Source: Amyelois transitella (lineage: Eukaryota; Arthropoda; Insecta; Lepidoptera; Pyralidae). Taken from it: DNA of 64,000 nt. Below, one piece after another: positions 37,901-44,787 of this stretch. The position numbers and the translations under genes were made by a program. Under the pieces are notes generated by a model. That model saw only the letters and a program-made list of their open reading frames with translations. It was not told where the DNA came from and made no database searches. Where the stretch lies: assembly GCF_032362555.1 (NCBI RefSeq), contig NC_083506.1, forward strand, positions 2,031,501 through 2,095,500, read 5' to 3'. The first letter of the stretch is position 1. Every line of letters begins with the position of its first letter.

Positions 37901-40900
37901 TCCTTTAAATTAGCTTACCTTAGAAACATTCCTAAAACTTATTGCTTTGGCAATAAGGTCGTCCACTTCTTGCAAATTCTCCCTTTCCCTACCCGTAGGT
38001 TTTACGATTGGTCGAAGTTTATTCTTATCCTGAAACAGTAAAAGACACGCATTATTACTTAACATACATACATACATATCATCACGTCTATATCCCTTGC
38101 GGGGTAGACAGAGCCAGAGCCAAAAGACTGAAAGGCCACGTTCAGTTGTTGGGCTTAATGATACTCGTAGAATTATTACTTAACTCTAAAATAATTATAC
38201 TTGCGTTTCACAATTATCAGTGTGCAATGTAAATATTAAGAGTTACTTGTACGAGTAGGACTCCTCACCCCCTATATCATTAAGGAATGAACCCCGAATA
38301 CATCCTAATATTGTTAACGCAAAACATGAATAATTACGCCTCTTTTTTGGCAGAGGCTGTAAAAAAACATCTGTCCATTTGCTGCAATTTGCTCCACATT
38401 CATGATTCATAACTGACATTTTGCCAGTACTAAAACATAATCATACCTACATTGTAACCATATTCAAGGAATAAATGATAAATGATTTTATAGTAAATTA
38501 CCTCAACTTTCTTGAAGATGATGGACTTCCACGACACCTGTCCGCCGATGGCACGTTCCTGGCCAATTGTTCTTTGGAGAAGCATGAGTAGTGCAAAGTA
38601 CAAAAGGTTCATGATGGTCCAAATGAGCACCGTGTAAATTATTGATATTTTGTCATCGTAGTGATCTGAAAATCAGAGCGTCAGTGGCCGGTGGTCGAAT
38701 GGTTAAGTTATCAGAATCTAAAATCTTACGACTCATGAATAAAATAAATAAATATATACGGGACAAAATACACTGATTGAGTTAGCCTCGAAGTAAGTTA
38801 GCGACATGTGTTACGAGATACTTACTCAACGATAGGTACTATATTTTATAATAAATACTTACATATATAGATAAACATCCAAGACCCAGGTCGATCAGAA
38901 AAAGTTGTTTTCTCATCATGCCCTGCCCGGGATTCGAACCCGGGACCTCTAAACTCACAGACAAGCGTACGAGTACTACCGCTGCGCCACAGAGGCAGTC
39001 AAGGGAAGGGAGGAGATTCGTGTAATATGAAACGACTTTCGTCCATCCTTCGTTACACTGTTAAAATACATACATAAGACCCCTTGCCAAGTGGGGTTGG
39101 CAAAGACTACATAATTCCACTTGCCACGATCCTTGCTTACTGCTTTTTCTTCATCTTCATTATTCAGCCCTTTTATTCAAACCTGTTGGTTAAGTGTATT
39201 ATTGACCTGACCATTATTCAGATAAGGTTCTGTATAATGGTCAGGTCAATAATACACTTAAACCAGCTTGGACTAGATGAAATAGCGTTGTCTACAGGAT
39301 TAAGCTAGCGGCATTACACGTATGTTACGTAAACATACCTAAGTGCTTTAAAAAGCAGCGTAATAAATTATTATCGAACTAACGTCCCGTCTGCAGGAAG
39401 GCGAACTGATTGAACGCGTGGATCAAGCCCAGTGGTGGAACTACGATTTGTAGCACAAACGACACAGACTTGTCCCATTCGTCGAAACCGTGGTGGACCA
39501 GCAGCTCAGCGAGGAATGCCTGCAGCACTGTGAAGAGCACAGTCCACAGGCAGGATATTAAGGCTGAAAATACACATAAAATCTTAAGAATTAGTTCATC
39601 AACTTAGGGATTTATAAAGCAATAGTCCATGTGCTCGCAACGTCTGTAACCGGCAGAAATGGAAGCGAATCACTGAGAGAACAGTCCTCGGGAAAGAATA
39701 CGACCCGCCGAACACCTCTCCATGTACCTCGTCTGCGCAACCACGACCACTCTGACAAGAGTGTTCGACTAAGAAGAAGAAGAAAGCAATAGGGTATAGA
39801 CATTATTTGGTGTTACCCTCGGTTCTCAGGATAGGAGCACGAGGTGCGTTTATAATCACGATCCTGGGATGGGTAAATCAGACTTTTTAAATCGAAGCCA
39901 CTCCAGTCTGACCTCCGAAACCTTTGCAAGGAAACTAACCTATGTTGGATCACGGTTAAAATTCAGAGATCATAAAACATACCAGTTAAACGTAGCTTAA
40001 GAATTATAAGCCATAGCTCTTACCTGTATTATGGAACATGGCCATGATAAGTGCGAGCATGATCATAACTGACACGTATGAGAGAAGTGTCATCAGAGCA
40101 TACAGCAAGTGGATCCATCTGAAGATGAGGATCAAGACGATGGCACCCAGAACGCAGATAGGGAACACGGTCAGGTACGCGTAGACCATCCAGGCGAGGT
40201 AGATTGAGGAGTAGCTTACGTGACGCATGAGAAGTGCGTGCTGAAAAATATATCAAGATACAAATATAAACTCTTGCGATACTGACAAGATAAGGCTCAC
40301 CCCGAATAACTGGACTTCAAATATACTAACTTTTACCCGCAGCTTCGCCCGCGCAAATTCAGTGTCACCTAAAGAATATAGAGCAAGAATAAGAATATAG
40401 TTTTCGCAAATCCCATGGGAATTATAGTTTTTTAACGGAATTATAAGTCTCCAGAATCTAACGTTATATATACGCAAAATTTACTCTTACGTAACAAAAT
40501 ACAAACAAATATACTATCGCATTTATAGTACTATAAGTTGGGATTGAAATGCATTTTAGCTAATTGGACGACATGCTCATAAGAGGAAAAAACATCGATA
40601 TTAGAAAGAGATATGTTGTGTTAACAACTTTTAAAGTAAGTTATTAGGGTTCCGTAGCAAAATAAAAAAATGTCCATTCAATTTTGTAATAAACTTTCGT
40701 GGCAGACATACATACATATATTTTATTAACCACTTGTAAAAATATTGGCTTGCTAAATAAGTTTATTGGAATATACCCTTCGTACGGATAGGTCTTTATT
40801 TGTAAATATTATGGAGGCTTTTTTACCTTAAACTTGGACTGTGTCTCATGCACGACCAAGGCCTGAGCTTCAATGACAGGAGGCAGCAGAGCCAGGGTGT

Positions 40901-43900
40901 AACACATGAGGATACCAGATATGGACAGTCTGACTGACGACGCGTCCATTAATGGAGACACTGGCATCGCGGTGAGGTTGATCTAAAATTAAAAAAAAAC
41001 AAAAAAACAATATGTGACGTTCCTATCCCATACGGGGTAGACAGAGCCAAAAGTCTCGAAAGGATTCGAACGTATTCCGTTGGATGGCTTATTAATGGAA
41101 TTGTGGGTCGGTTAGTGACATGTTGATCCAGTCCAGTTTTCTTATTTTAATCCTTAATAAAATGTTACAAATCTTTTCTTTTTAAAATATTAGTAAAGTA
41201 TTGATAAAAAAGATGTATGCAAAATCACTGTTCTTACGGGTTATCCTACTACTATTATAAAGGCGAAAGTTTGTATGGATGTATGGATGTTTGTTACTCT
41301 TTCACGCAAAAACTACTGAACCGATTACCATGAAATTTGGTATGTAGGTAGCTGAAGACCCAGAATAACACATAGGCTACTTTTTATCCCAGAGTTCCCG
41401 CGGGATTGATAGGGTTTCCATGCGGACGAAGTCGCGGGCGGCCTCTAGTTTTTACAATAAATATGTCCAAACTTTTTTTTGTGATAACAGATTGACCCGA
41501 TTACCTTATCAGCACCATTTAGCTACTAAACTTACCCATTATCAAAATTTGGACACTGAAAATGTACCATTGTTATCTAAGAAACCATTACCGACATTCA
41601 TCAACTACTCATATAGCCGAAATAGCTCAGTTGGGAGAGCGTTAGACTGAAGATCTAAAGGTCCCCGGTTCAATCCCGGGTTTCGGCATAACTTGAACTT
41701 TTGCGCATTTTTATAACATATGCCTAAATTTGTTTTTGTCTTTATCCTACTACTATTATAAAGGCGAAAGTTTGTATGGATGTTTGTTACTCTTTCACGC
41801 AAAAACTACTGAACCGATTACCATGAAATTTGGTATGTAGGTAGCTGAAGACCCAGAATAACACATAGGCTACTTTTTATCCCAGCGTTCCCGCGGGATT
41901 GATAGGGTTTCCATGCGGACGAAGTCGCGGGCGGCCTCTAGTTATTTATAACGCGGATATTTACACAAATAAATTTTTATTCTCAGCTATGTTTGAAGGT
42001 GTAAGTTATATTTTATGAGAACATACTCATGACCTGTTTAAAAAAACATCATTTCCCTTTATCTGGTGATCCTTGAAGAGATAGAAGACCTCGTAAAATT
42101 GACCTACCTCAAAGTCAAACTTTTCGCCTTTGGCCGCGGTTTCCAAGATGGCTTGGCTCACAGCCATTTGGACGCCCAAAAAGAGCAAGGAGTGGGAGGT
42201 CTGAGTGCTGCCGTCTTCTGAGACGTCCCTCGCGCGGTCCGTTGAACGGATACTGAACTGCCACATATTTTTGTACTGTATACACCGAAAAGATGATAAT
42301 ATAAATATAAAGTTAAATATTACGGTTTTTTTAAATAGGTACTCAATAATTTATCTAATTCCATAAATTTTACATGGCGACCAAAACAATTTCGGATGTA
42401 GATTTTTCACTAGTCATACATTTTTGTACAATTTACGGAAAACAAACTGTATGATAAAGTAGTTAGTTATAACTATTTATTGGTATAAACAAATAAAACT
42501 ATAAATACAAAACTAATAACATGAAATGATAATTTTAATTGCGTTGTTGCATTGTGAAAATTAGCATTAATGTATGTTAGGAAAAATACCTCTTTTTTTC
42601 AAAAAGTTAGTGCCACAACTGATAGAAATTTACGTAATAAACATAAATTAGTCATGCCGTTTCATAGGCTTAGCAAAGTCAGTAAATCATTTATGGGGAA
42701 CTGTATACGATTTTATAATAGGTTGCCGGAGTCTGTTCTTGATATGCCCAACCGAAAATTCAAAGAGTATGTAAAGAAAGTACTTTGTGGGAAGGCTTAT
42801 TATAGGACTGATGATTACCTTAATGATAAAAACATCTGGCTCGAGCTTGGCACAGGAACCTCGTAATTAATTGTAGTTTAATTTGAACTTAAATCAAAAT
42901 TTCAGTACACTCTGTACATAAATCTTTTTAAAATTGGCAATCCATAATATATATATATATATATATATATTTTTCTTTTTTCAATATTAAATCTCATAAA
43001 TATATAAATCTCCCGTGAACAATGTATTCTCCCGTCCACATTCTATTCTAAGTATAATTTAATATTGTGAAGTTGACGTTGTTGATGAAAATGCTGCAGT
43101 GCAGTTTGTTACCGCTTCTTCTGCACTGACGCCTTGGAAGCGGCAGTAAACTTAGTTTTTAAGTAATTTATTTGACGTCAACCAAGTTGTTAAACCATAC
43201 GACAATTATTAAGCGATATAATAATATCCTATAATAATGAATAAAAATTTTGAATTTTGAATTTTGAATTTGAATTTTGAGCAATTGACAATCGCGATTT
43301 TTTTTTATTTATATAAGTATTTTTTTCTATGTGACCAGTGAGTAAGGTACACATAACATTTAAACAAGAACATGCGAAAATTACCTTAGGCTTAAAAATA
43401 ACCCATATAATAGTCTCATTGACAAGATCGCCTTTGGAACGCTCATACAGTTGAGTGTTGAGATCGTCTTCTGTCAATCCGCTTAAGAATTCTGGAATGA
43501 TCACAATAAACGGTAAAATATAAATTCCATTAACTGAGCAAGCCCGAATCTACCTAGTTGAGATACAAACACAACTTATAGACATGTTTTTAAGATAACC
43601 ATGCAGGACAAGCTCAAGCATGTAAATATTTTCCGTAATCGCTTGACCGTGTATGTCCACGGGGGTTAACATGACAAGCGCGATGATGTTTATATCGCGT
43701 GATAAACTACTCGTATCGCTGTCATCTTTACATCATAATAAAAAACAAAGGACGTCAAAATACCAATAAATAAACTCACGCTTTTTCAATTTCTCGGAGG
43801 CCTTCGTTATAATTTCATTAAACGGCTCTGTGTTAGGGGCATATCCTAATATTGTTTTAGAAACGGGATTCAGAAGTTGCGCGGAGGTGATGGGAGGCTT

Positions 43901-44787
43901 TGGGGTCGCCTGGATTGGAGTGAGGAACACAGGCCAGGCCAGTAACACAGATATCACGAAGAGAATCAGCCCGAACAAACATTCCACCATCAGAACACGC
44001 CATCTGCGCCTGAAAAAAGGTGACCCTTTCATTTTGAAGATGATGATAATACCACCTTGGTGTATTCTTTACGATATCAATGACATGAGTGAGAAGAGAA
44101 AATATCACATAAAGATGATGATGATGCTATGTATTAGTTTGTGCCGCGGCATGAAATTATGAAATCACAAACACCGAGCTCCGAAGATTAAATGCTGAAG
44201 ACGCAACTAGGACCACGCAAAACATGCGACAAATATATATCTTTGTATAATACAAATTCGTCGCATGTGCACTGAGGTACTCTCTGTCTACCCCTCTGAT
44301 AAAGAGTACGTGTATGACTTTAAATTTTGGGGTCAATCTTTTCCTAGGAGGTTCAGGGGTCAACTATCTTTAAACAGATTTTAATGTAAATTTTACCTAC
44401 ACAAAATGTATAAGAAGGTGGAGGTGTAAAATATTTCGGAAAGTCGGCTGCCAGCATGAGGCTGGCTTTTTTTTTAAAGAAATCACTAGTTGTATCTAAC
44501 AACTCTTATCATAAAGTTAGCGTTGATAGACGAATACTCTTCTGTAAAAATTATATTCATGCTGAGATTATTATGAGTACTTACTGTCTTTGCAAAACAC
44601 TCTTCTATAGAAATTATATTCATGCTGTGATTGTTGTGGGTACTTACTGTCTTTGCAAATAACATTTCCATACAAGTGTCCTCAAGTGCCTCTGAAAGCG
44701 GCTCTTTACTTGAGTTTCTTCTGATTGCAAGAAAGACAAGAAGTTCCACTCACTGATGGCTCGCTCGTTCATTGTCCTTTCATTCAT
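16856..44787 (-). CDS. ABCA-type full ABC transporter homologue, 33 exons, degenerate ATP sites
   Basis: Thirty-three exons on the minus strand join in frame across about 28 kb to about 1730 residues, the usual ABCA size and order: TMD1, NBD1, TMD2, NBD2. ABCA proteins are membrane lipid exporters driven by ATP. The ABCA subfamily is recognised from the N-terminal [14 protein letters not shown]-like entry to TM1, the large first extracellular segment, the linker into TMD2, and [12 protein letters not shown] in NBD2. Both NBDs lack normal Walker A and signature motifs and NBD1 also lacks Walker B (see the domain entries). Every junction was phased; the only doubtful one is exon 17/18, where a pair 4 and 11 nt further out also fits. 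Exon 28 must start at 20335, because the acceptor at 20357 breaks the frame. No disruption was seen, so I infer a conserved but probably ATPase-defective protein. Confidence 0.88.
17789..18037 (+). mobile_element. Short non-autonomous Helitron (249 bp)
   Basis: A|TCTGTACTCATATTATAAAG at the start and GAAGTCGCGGGAACAGCTAG|T at the end. Same family as 35183-35445 and 54001-54182. It ends 25 bp from the exon 32 acceptor of the ABCA-type gene. Confidence 0.8.
18052..18175 (-). pseudogene. Decayed copy of ABCA-type exon 32
   Basis: On the minus strand a short frame reads [21 protein letters not shown], against [23 protein letters not shown] in the working exon 32 (17761-17569). Base identity is strong around GTGGACGTGGACTT. 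Stops on both sides and no good splice sites. Confidence 0.75.
18845..18945 (-). pseudogene. Decayed copy of ABCA-type exon 31 (Walker B region)
   Basis: The minus strand reads [15 protein letters not shown] followed by a stop, against [16 protein letters not shown] in working exon 31 (18702-18492). The Walker B Glu is Lys here. It lies 150 bp upstream of the exon it copies. Confidence 0.75.
20063..34080 (-). CDS. ABCA-type gene exons 15-28: linker and second membrane domain
   Basis: Exons: 34080-33822, 33211-33087, 32597-32482, 31573-31532, 31065-30961, 30661-30576, 30196-30121, 29421-29314, 27670-27518, 26854-26741, 25099-24943, 24054-23932, 23067-22876, 20335-20063. Exon 15 is the regulatory-domain-like linker. 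Helices are clear in exons 17 and 19 ([15 protein letters not shown]), 24 ([20 protein letters not shown]), 25 ([19 protein letters not shown]), 26 and 28 ([15 protein letters not shown]). Exon 27 holds the [11 protein letters not shown] block typical of ABCA. Exons 17/18 may instead end at 32478 and begin at 31584. SINE Z tails lie within 10 bp of the exon 22 donor and exon 17 acceptor. Confidence 0.8.
20567..20854. repeat. Left arm of about 290-bp inverted repeat
   Basis: Starts AGCTACATTAATTCCCATC and ends GCGTCATAATATGC; imperfect complement of 21976-22280 with small indels. Confidence 0.9.
20855..21975 (+). pseudogene. Foldback spacer with nuclease-like coding fragment
   Basis: The 1.1-kb spacer encodes, from about 21105, [20 protein letters not shown], then [22 protein letters not shown] and [17 protein letters not shown], and goes on in another frame (VETLGPGG, then [21 protein letters not shown]) to about 21672. 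This is a conserved family found within mobile-element proteins of many invertebrates. The RPDG...W-D-x-T spacing recalls PD-(D/E)xK nucleases, but that is inference. The reading frame is broken. Confidence 0.6.
21976..22280. repeat. Right arm of about 300-bp inverted repeat
   Basis: Starts GCATATTATGACGC and ends AATGTAGCT; complement of 20567-20854, with a 15-20 bp insertion relative to it. Confidence 0.9.
23128..23236 (-). mobile_element. RTE LINE 3' end, short copy
   Basis: Reverse of the 3' end of the 25655-26232 LINE (gaaaccgcc...catgaagagagttatgaatg, gatcgtggcaagtgg, gcgtgattttatg). A 26-bp piece between the two GGAAAGAGG repeats has been lost, as by slippage. It lies 60 bp upstream of ABCA-type exon 27. 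Confidence 0.8.
23604..23856 (-). repeat. SINE Z copy
   Basis: Near full length, reversed, with an insertion (gcgggtatatacccc) near the tail. Confidence 0.85.
24262..24478 (+). repeat. tRNA-derived SINE (family A), decayed
   Basis: Tctctgtggcgcgggttcgaatcac shows the tRNA B-box with most of the D-arm side lost; the body with gttgagttagtatctcgtga matches 35735-35978 and 38745-39000. Confidence 0.65.
25127..25376 (+). repeat. SINE Z copy
   Basis: Near full-length forward copy with a short ATGTATGTATG tail. Confidence 0.85.
25437..26275 (+). mobile_element. Decayed Helitron split by a LINE
   Basis: The 5' part TCCTAACTAATATTACAAATG near 25457 and the 3' part ggcgctgaattcgcg...gaagctgcgggtaaaagct at 26233-26275 look like the two ends of one element, separated by the LINE copy at about 25655-26232. 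Confidence 0.5.
25655..26232 (+). mobile_element. 5'-truncated RTE-type LINE with (ATGT)n tail
   Basis: Encodes the end of an RTE reverse transcriptase: [58 protein letters not shown], then [14 protein letters not shown] and, after one in-frame stop at 26057, [12 protein letters not shown] through [27 protein letters not shown]. The 3' end is GCGTGATTTTATGTATGTAT. Short but well preserved, so fairly young. Its last 45 bp resemble the tail of SINE Z. Confidence 0.9.
26274..26710 (-). mobile_element. LINE 3' fragment (C-terminal tail plus TTTTGA tail)
   Basis: The minus strand encodes [20 protein letters not shown] then [14 protein letters not shown], the C-terminal tail found on many insect CR1/jockey-type LINE proteins. 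It is followed by a 3' region ending in an AAATTTTGATTTTGAAA tail. It extends to near the exon 24 donor of the ABCA-type gene. Confidence 0.65.
27110..27210 (+). repeat. SINE B fragment
   Basis: cttgactcacctaatccagaatc and gtgaggatgtaat match the 3' part of family B; strongly decayed. Confidence 0.5.
27233..27491 (+). repeat. SINE Z copy, full length
   Basis: Starts GTGCCGTGTAGTTCCCGGCAC, ends GACGTGACCATATGTATGTA. Lies 26 bp from the exon 23 donor side in the ABCA-type intron. Confidence 0.9.
27888..28076 (-). mobile_element. Short Helitron, 5'-incomplete
   Basis: Same family as the next entry and immediately adjoining it; the 5' quarter is lost or replaced. Confidence 0.8.
28077..28281 (-). 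mobile_element. Short non-autonomous Helitron (205 bp), complete
   Basis: Minus strand A|TCCTACTACTATTATAAAGG ... GGCGGCCTCTAG|T. Nearly identical to 41244-41448 and 41745-41941, so recently amplified. It forms a head-to-tail pair with 27888-28076. Confidence 0.9.
28300..28925 (+). repeat. tRNA-derived SINE B with nested SINE Z
   Basis: The tRNA-like head GGTGGTCGAATCGGTAAGG ... GTTCAAATCCCATCCCGGCC has recognisable A- and B-box parts. The body resumes after a SINE Z insertion (28431-28677) and ends near ccaggagaaagc. The same body appears in reverse at 60815-61210. Confidence 0.85.
28431..28677 (-). repeat. SINE Z copy with 7-bp target duplication
   Basis: Inserted in SINE B; TAATACT is found on both sides (28424-28430 and 28678-28684), where the intact host SINE would have one copy. 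Confidence 0.85.
29043..29307 (+). repeat. SINE Z copy abutting a splice donor
   Basis: Full-length; its (ATGT)n tail runs to the gtaagt donor of ABCA-type exon 22 (donor bases at 29308-29313). Confidence 0.9.
29637..29768 (-). repeat. SINE Z, head-truncated copy
   Basis: Tail (CATA)n through gattcaaatagcgacagg; the head is missing. Confidence 0.85.
29792..30040 (+). repeat. SINE Z copy
   Basis: Forward, near full length, starting GTGTCGTGTGGTTCCCGGCAC. Confidence 0.85.
30219..30275. repeat. 18-bp inverted repeat
   Basis: AGTATTACAATTTTTATT (30219-30236) and its complement (30258-30275) around a partly symmetrical AT spacer; the head of the next SINE Z starts at its right edge. Confidence 0.85.
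30276..30540 (+). repeat. SINE Z copy, full length
   Basis: Forward; (ATGT)n tail 36 bp from the exon 20 donor. Confidence 0.9.
30690..30765 (-). mobile_element. CR1/jockey-like LINE 3' tip
   Basis: agaatagaatagatttattt and aaggtatcacttattgacgt match the 3' end of the LINE at 46785-48375. Confidence 0.65.
30841..30940 (+). repeat. SINE Z, head-truncated copy
   Basis: Only the last 100 bp, from agccaaacagctgaacg to the ATGT tail; 20 bp from the exon 19 donor. Confidence 0.85.
31142..31397 (-). repeat. SINE Z copy
   Basis: Reversed, near full length; 75 bp upstream of the ABCA-type exon 19 acceptor. Confidence 0.85.
31585..32176. other. AT-rich intron DNA with (TTTA)n run
   Basis: A TTTA microsatellite lies at 31590-31610. 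The rest is AT-rich; possible LINE-derived DNA, but no family was recognised. Confidence 0.4.
32177..32435 (-). repeat. SINE Z copy
   Basis: Reversed, nearly complete, moderately diverged; close to the exon 17 donor. Confidence 0.85.
32702..32770 (+). repeat. SINE A fragment
   Basis: Cggatcccggccagggcatg followed by atgagaaaataac, the junction of tRNA-like head and body. Confidence 0.5.
32775..32888 (-). mobile_element. Helitron 5' half
   Basis: The minus strand begins TCTATACTAATATTATAAAG and carries tttgaacgcgctaat and the atcatttatc part; the 3' hairpin half is missing. Confidence 0.65.
33340..33460 (+). mobile_element. LINE 3' untranslated fragment
   Basis: ggttgactggaagagctccc, gataagtccgccattg and gtgcaataaag match a 3' region common on insect LINEs of the R1/jockey group. 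Confidence 0.45.
33471..33616 (-). repeat. SINE Z, tail-truncated copy
   Basis: Head half only, from gagattcaaatagtaacagg to gggaaccacacgg. Confidence 0.8.
34466..37097 (-). CDS. ABCA-type gene exons 10-14: NBD1, all catalytic motifs degenerate
   Basis: Exons: 37097-36974, 36246-36086, 35633-35460, 34888-34823, 34601-34466. The fold is recognisable ([17 protein letters not shown], then [28 protein letters not shown], then [20 protein letters not shown]). The Walker A position reads AERIQAKMV (516-524), keeping Lys522 but no glycines and no Ser/Thr. The signature LSGGx is LDMYY (625-629). Walker B, normally FLDEPT, is VIPDYT (647-652). A His in SLHLV may keep the H-loop. ABCA NBD1 is normally a competent or near-competent site, so ATP hydrolysis here looks unlikely. 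Confidence 0.85.
35018..35162 (-). repeat. SINE Z, head-truncated copy
   Basis: Reversed, decayed; ends at ccatcgtctaaaagaga, 20 bp from a Helitron. Confidence 0.75.
35183..35445 (+). mobile_element. Short non-autonomous Helitron (263 bp)
   Basis: TCTATACTAATATTATAAAG to GCGGGCACAACTAG|T. It ends 14 bp from the exon 12 donor of the ABCA-type gene. Confidence 0.85.
35641..36084 (-). repeat. SINE Z split by SINE A
   Basis: Tail half 35641-35734, head half 35979-36084. The break falls in the cagctgtttggct part of the family. Confidence 0.75.
35735..35978 (-). repeat. tRNA-derived SINE A copy
   Basis: On the minus strand: GCCTCTGTGGCGCAGCGGTA with the A box, then GGTTCGAATCCTGGCC with the B box, a body with gatgagaaacg and ccaagtt-like text, and a 3' part with gttacgagata reversed. 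Not a functional tRNA: no full cloverleaf. Confidence 0.85.
36255..36312. repeat. Short 'AACCGACTT...GGAGGAGG' repeat
   Basis: gaattgagaacctcctcctt and aagtcggtt recur in reverse at about 7657-7700. A short motif frequent in moth genomes, probably a transposon end. Confidence 0.4.
36464..36730 (-). repeat. SINE Z copy, full length
   Basis: Reversed, (CATA)n tail, few differences from the majority sequence. Confidence 0.9.
36755..36925 (+). mobile_element. CR1/jockey-like LINE 3' end
   Basis: aaaatgctgcagtgcagttt and aatttatttgacgtcaacca match 43060-43283; ends in a TTTTGAATTTTTGAA tail. Confidence 0.75.
37143..37312 (-). repeat. SINE Z, head-truncated copy
   Basis: Reversed; tail to agaagaatcccaac. 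About 45 bp upstream of the exon 10 acceptor. Confidence 0.85.
37372..37630 (+). repeat. SINE Z copy
   Basis: Forward, complete but diverged. Confidence 0.85.
37919..44787 (-). CDS. ABCA-type gene exons 1-9: N-terminus and first membrane domain
   Basis: Exons: 44787-44648, 44009-43780, 43491-43385, 42275-42108, 40982-40827, 40240-40024, 39563-39384, 38665-38502, 38029-37919. The start is the first in-frame ATG ([14 protein letters not shown]). TM1 is in exon 2 ([20 protein letters not shown]). Exons 2-4 form the extracellular loop. Exons 5-8 hold the clustered membrane helices, for example [32 protein letters not shown] and [18 protein letters not shown]. Exon 9 is the cytosolic lead into NBD1. 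A 63-bp duplication beside exon 1 repeats its donor site. Exons 5-8 are phased 0, 0-1, 1-1 and 1-0. Confidence 0.85.
38062..38164 (-). repeat. SINE Z, head-truncated copy
   Basis: (CATA)n tail through gggcttaatga; about 30 bp upstream of the exon 9 acceptor. Confidence 0.85.
38335..38420 (-). mobile_element. RTE LINE 3' end, decayed
   Basis: acgcctcttttttggcagagg and ccacattcatgattcataac resemble the reversed 3' end of the 25655-26232 LINE. Confidence 0.45.
38745..39000 (-). repeat. tRNA-derived SINE A copy
   Basis: Same layout as 35735-35978; the minus strand starts GACTGCCTCTGTGGCGCAGC. Confidence 0.85.
39065..39180 (-). mobile_element. RTE LINE 3' end, decayed
   Basis: tggggttggcaaagactac and ccacttgccacgatcc match the reversed LINE 3' end. 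Confidence 0.55.
39190..39261. repeat. 28-bp perfect inverted repeat
   Basis: Arms 39190-39217 and 39234-39261 around a 16-nt loop; pairing continues outward past a 1-base bulge. In the intron between ABCA-type exons 7 and 8. Confidence 0.9.
39835..39965 (-). repeat. SINE B fragment
   Basis: gtctgacctccgaaacctttg and gatcacggtta match the 3' half of family B in reverse. Confidence 0.6.
40322..40540 (-). mobile_element. Helitron-like element, decayed
   Basis: ttttacccgcagcttcgccc near the plus-strand left end and atactatcgcatttatagtac at the right end are reversed Helitron ends of the type seen at 25457/26275. Confidence 0.5.
41021..41126 (-). repeat. SINE Z fragment
   Basis: ggggtagacagagccaaaag and tgtgggtcggttagtgacatg; decayed. 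Confidence 0.65.
41244..41448 (+). mobile_element. Short non-autonomous Helitron (205 bp), complete
   Basis: A|TCCTACTACTATTATAAAGG to GCGGGCGGCCTCTAG|T. One of four near-identical copies in the window. Confidence 0.92.
41616..41688 (+). tRNA. tRNA-Phe (anticodon GAA)
   Basis: A 73-nt cloverleaf: acceptor stem GCCGAAA/TTTCGGC plus A, D arm GCTC...GAGC, anticodon arm TTAGA-CTGAAGA-TCTAA, T arm CCCGG-TTCAATC-CCGGG. No intron and no encoded CCA. T-runs follow at about 41697-41713. It sits on the opposite strand in the intron between ABCA-type exons 4 and 5, between two same-direction Helitron copies. Confidence 0.97.
41745..41941 (+). mobile_element. Short non-autonomous Helitron (197 bp), complete
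   Basis: Same as 41244-41448 apart from one fewer ATGGATGT unit and few substitutions; flanks A and T. Confidence 0.92.
42570..43283 (+). mobile_element. CR1/jockey-like LINE, 5'-truncated
   Basis: Encodes the last 98 residues of a reverse transcriptase ([44 protein letters not shown]), homologous to 47133-47430, then a 400-bp 3' region with an AT microsatellite and a (GAATTTT)n tail. Confidence 0.9.
44279..44318 (+). mobile_element. RTE LINE 3' tip remnant
   Basis: ctctctgtctacccctctga then taaagagtacgtgt; matches the LINE 3' end only loosely. Confidence 0.35.
44515..44660. repeat. 63-bp tandem duplication carrying a splice donor
   Basis: TACTTACTGTCTTTGC occurs at 44578 and 44641, each preceded by attatattcatgctg; the right copy is the donor of ABCA-type exon 1, the left copy is intronic. 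Confidence 0.85.

Noticed and set aside
28431-38164. Regularly spaced short repeats as a CRISPR-like array
   Set aside because: Copies are about 250 bp, in both orientations, with varied spacing and poly-ATGT tails; this is a SINE family in introns.
35900-38998. tRNA-like segments near 35930 and 38950 as tRNA genes
   Set aside because: They have A and B boxes but no complete cloverleaf and continue into a shared body; they are SINE heads.
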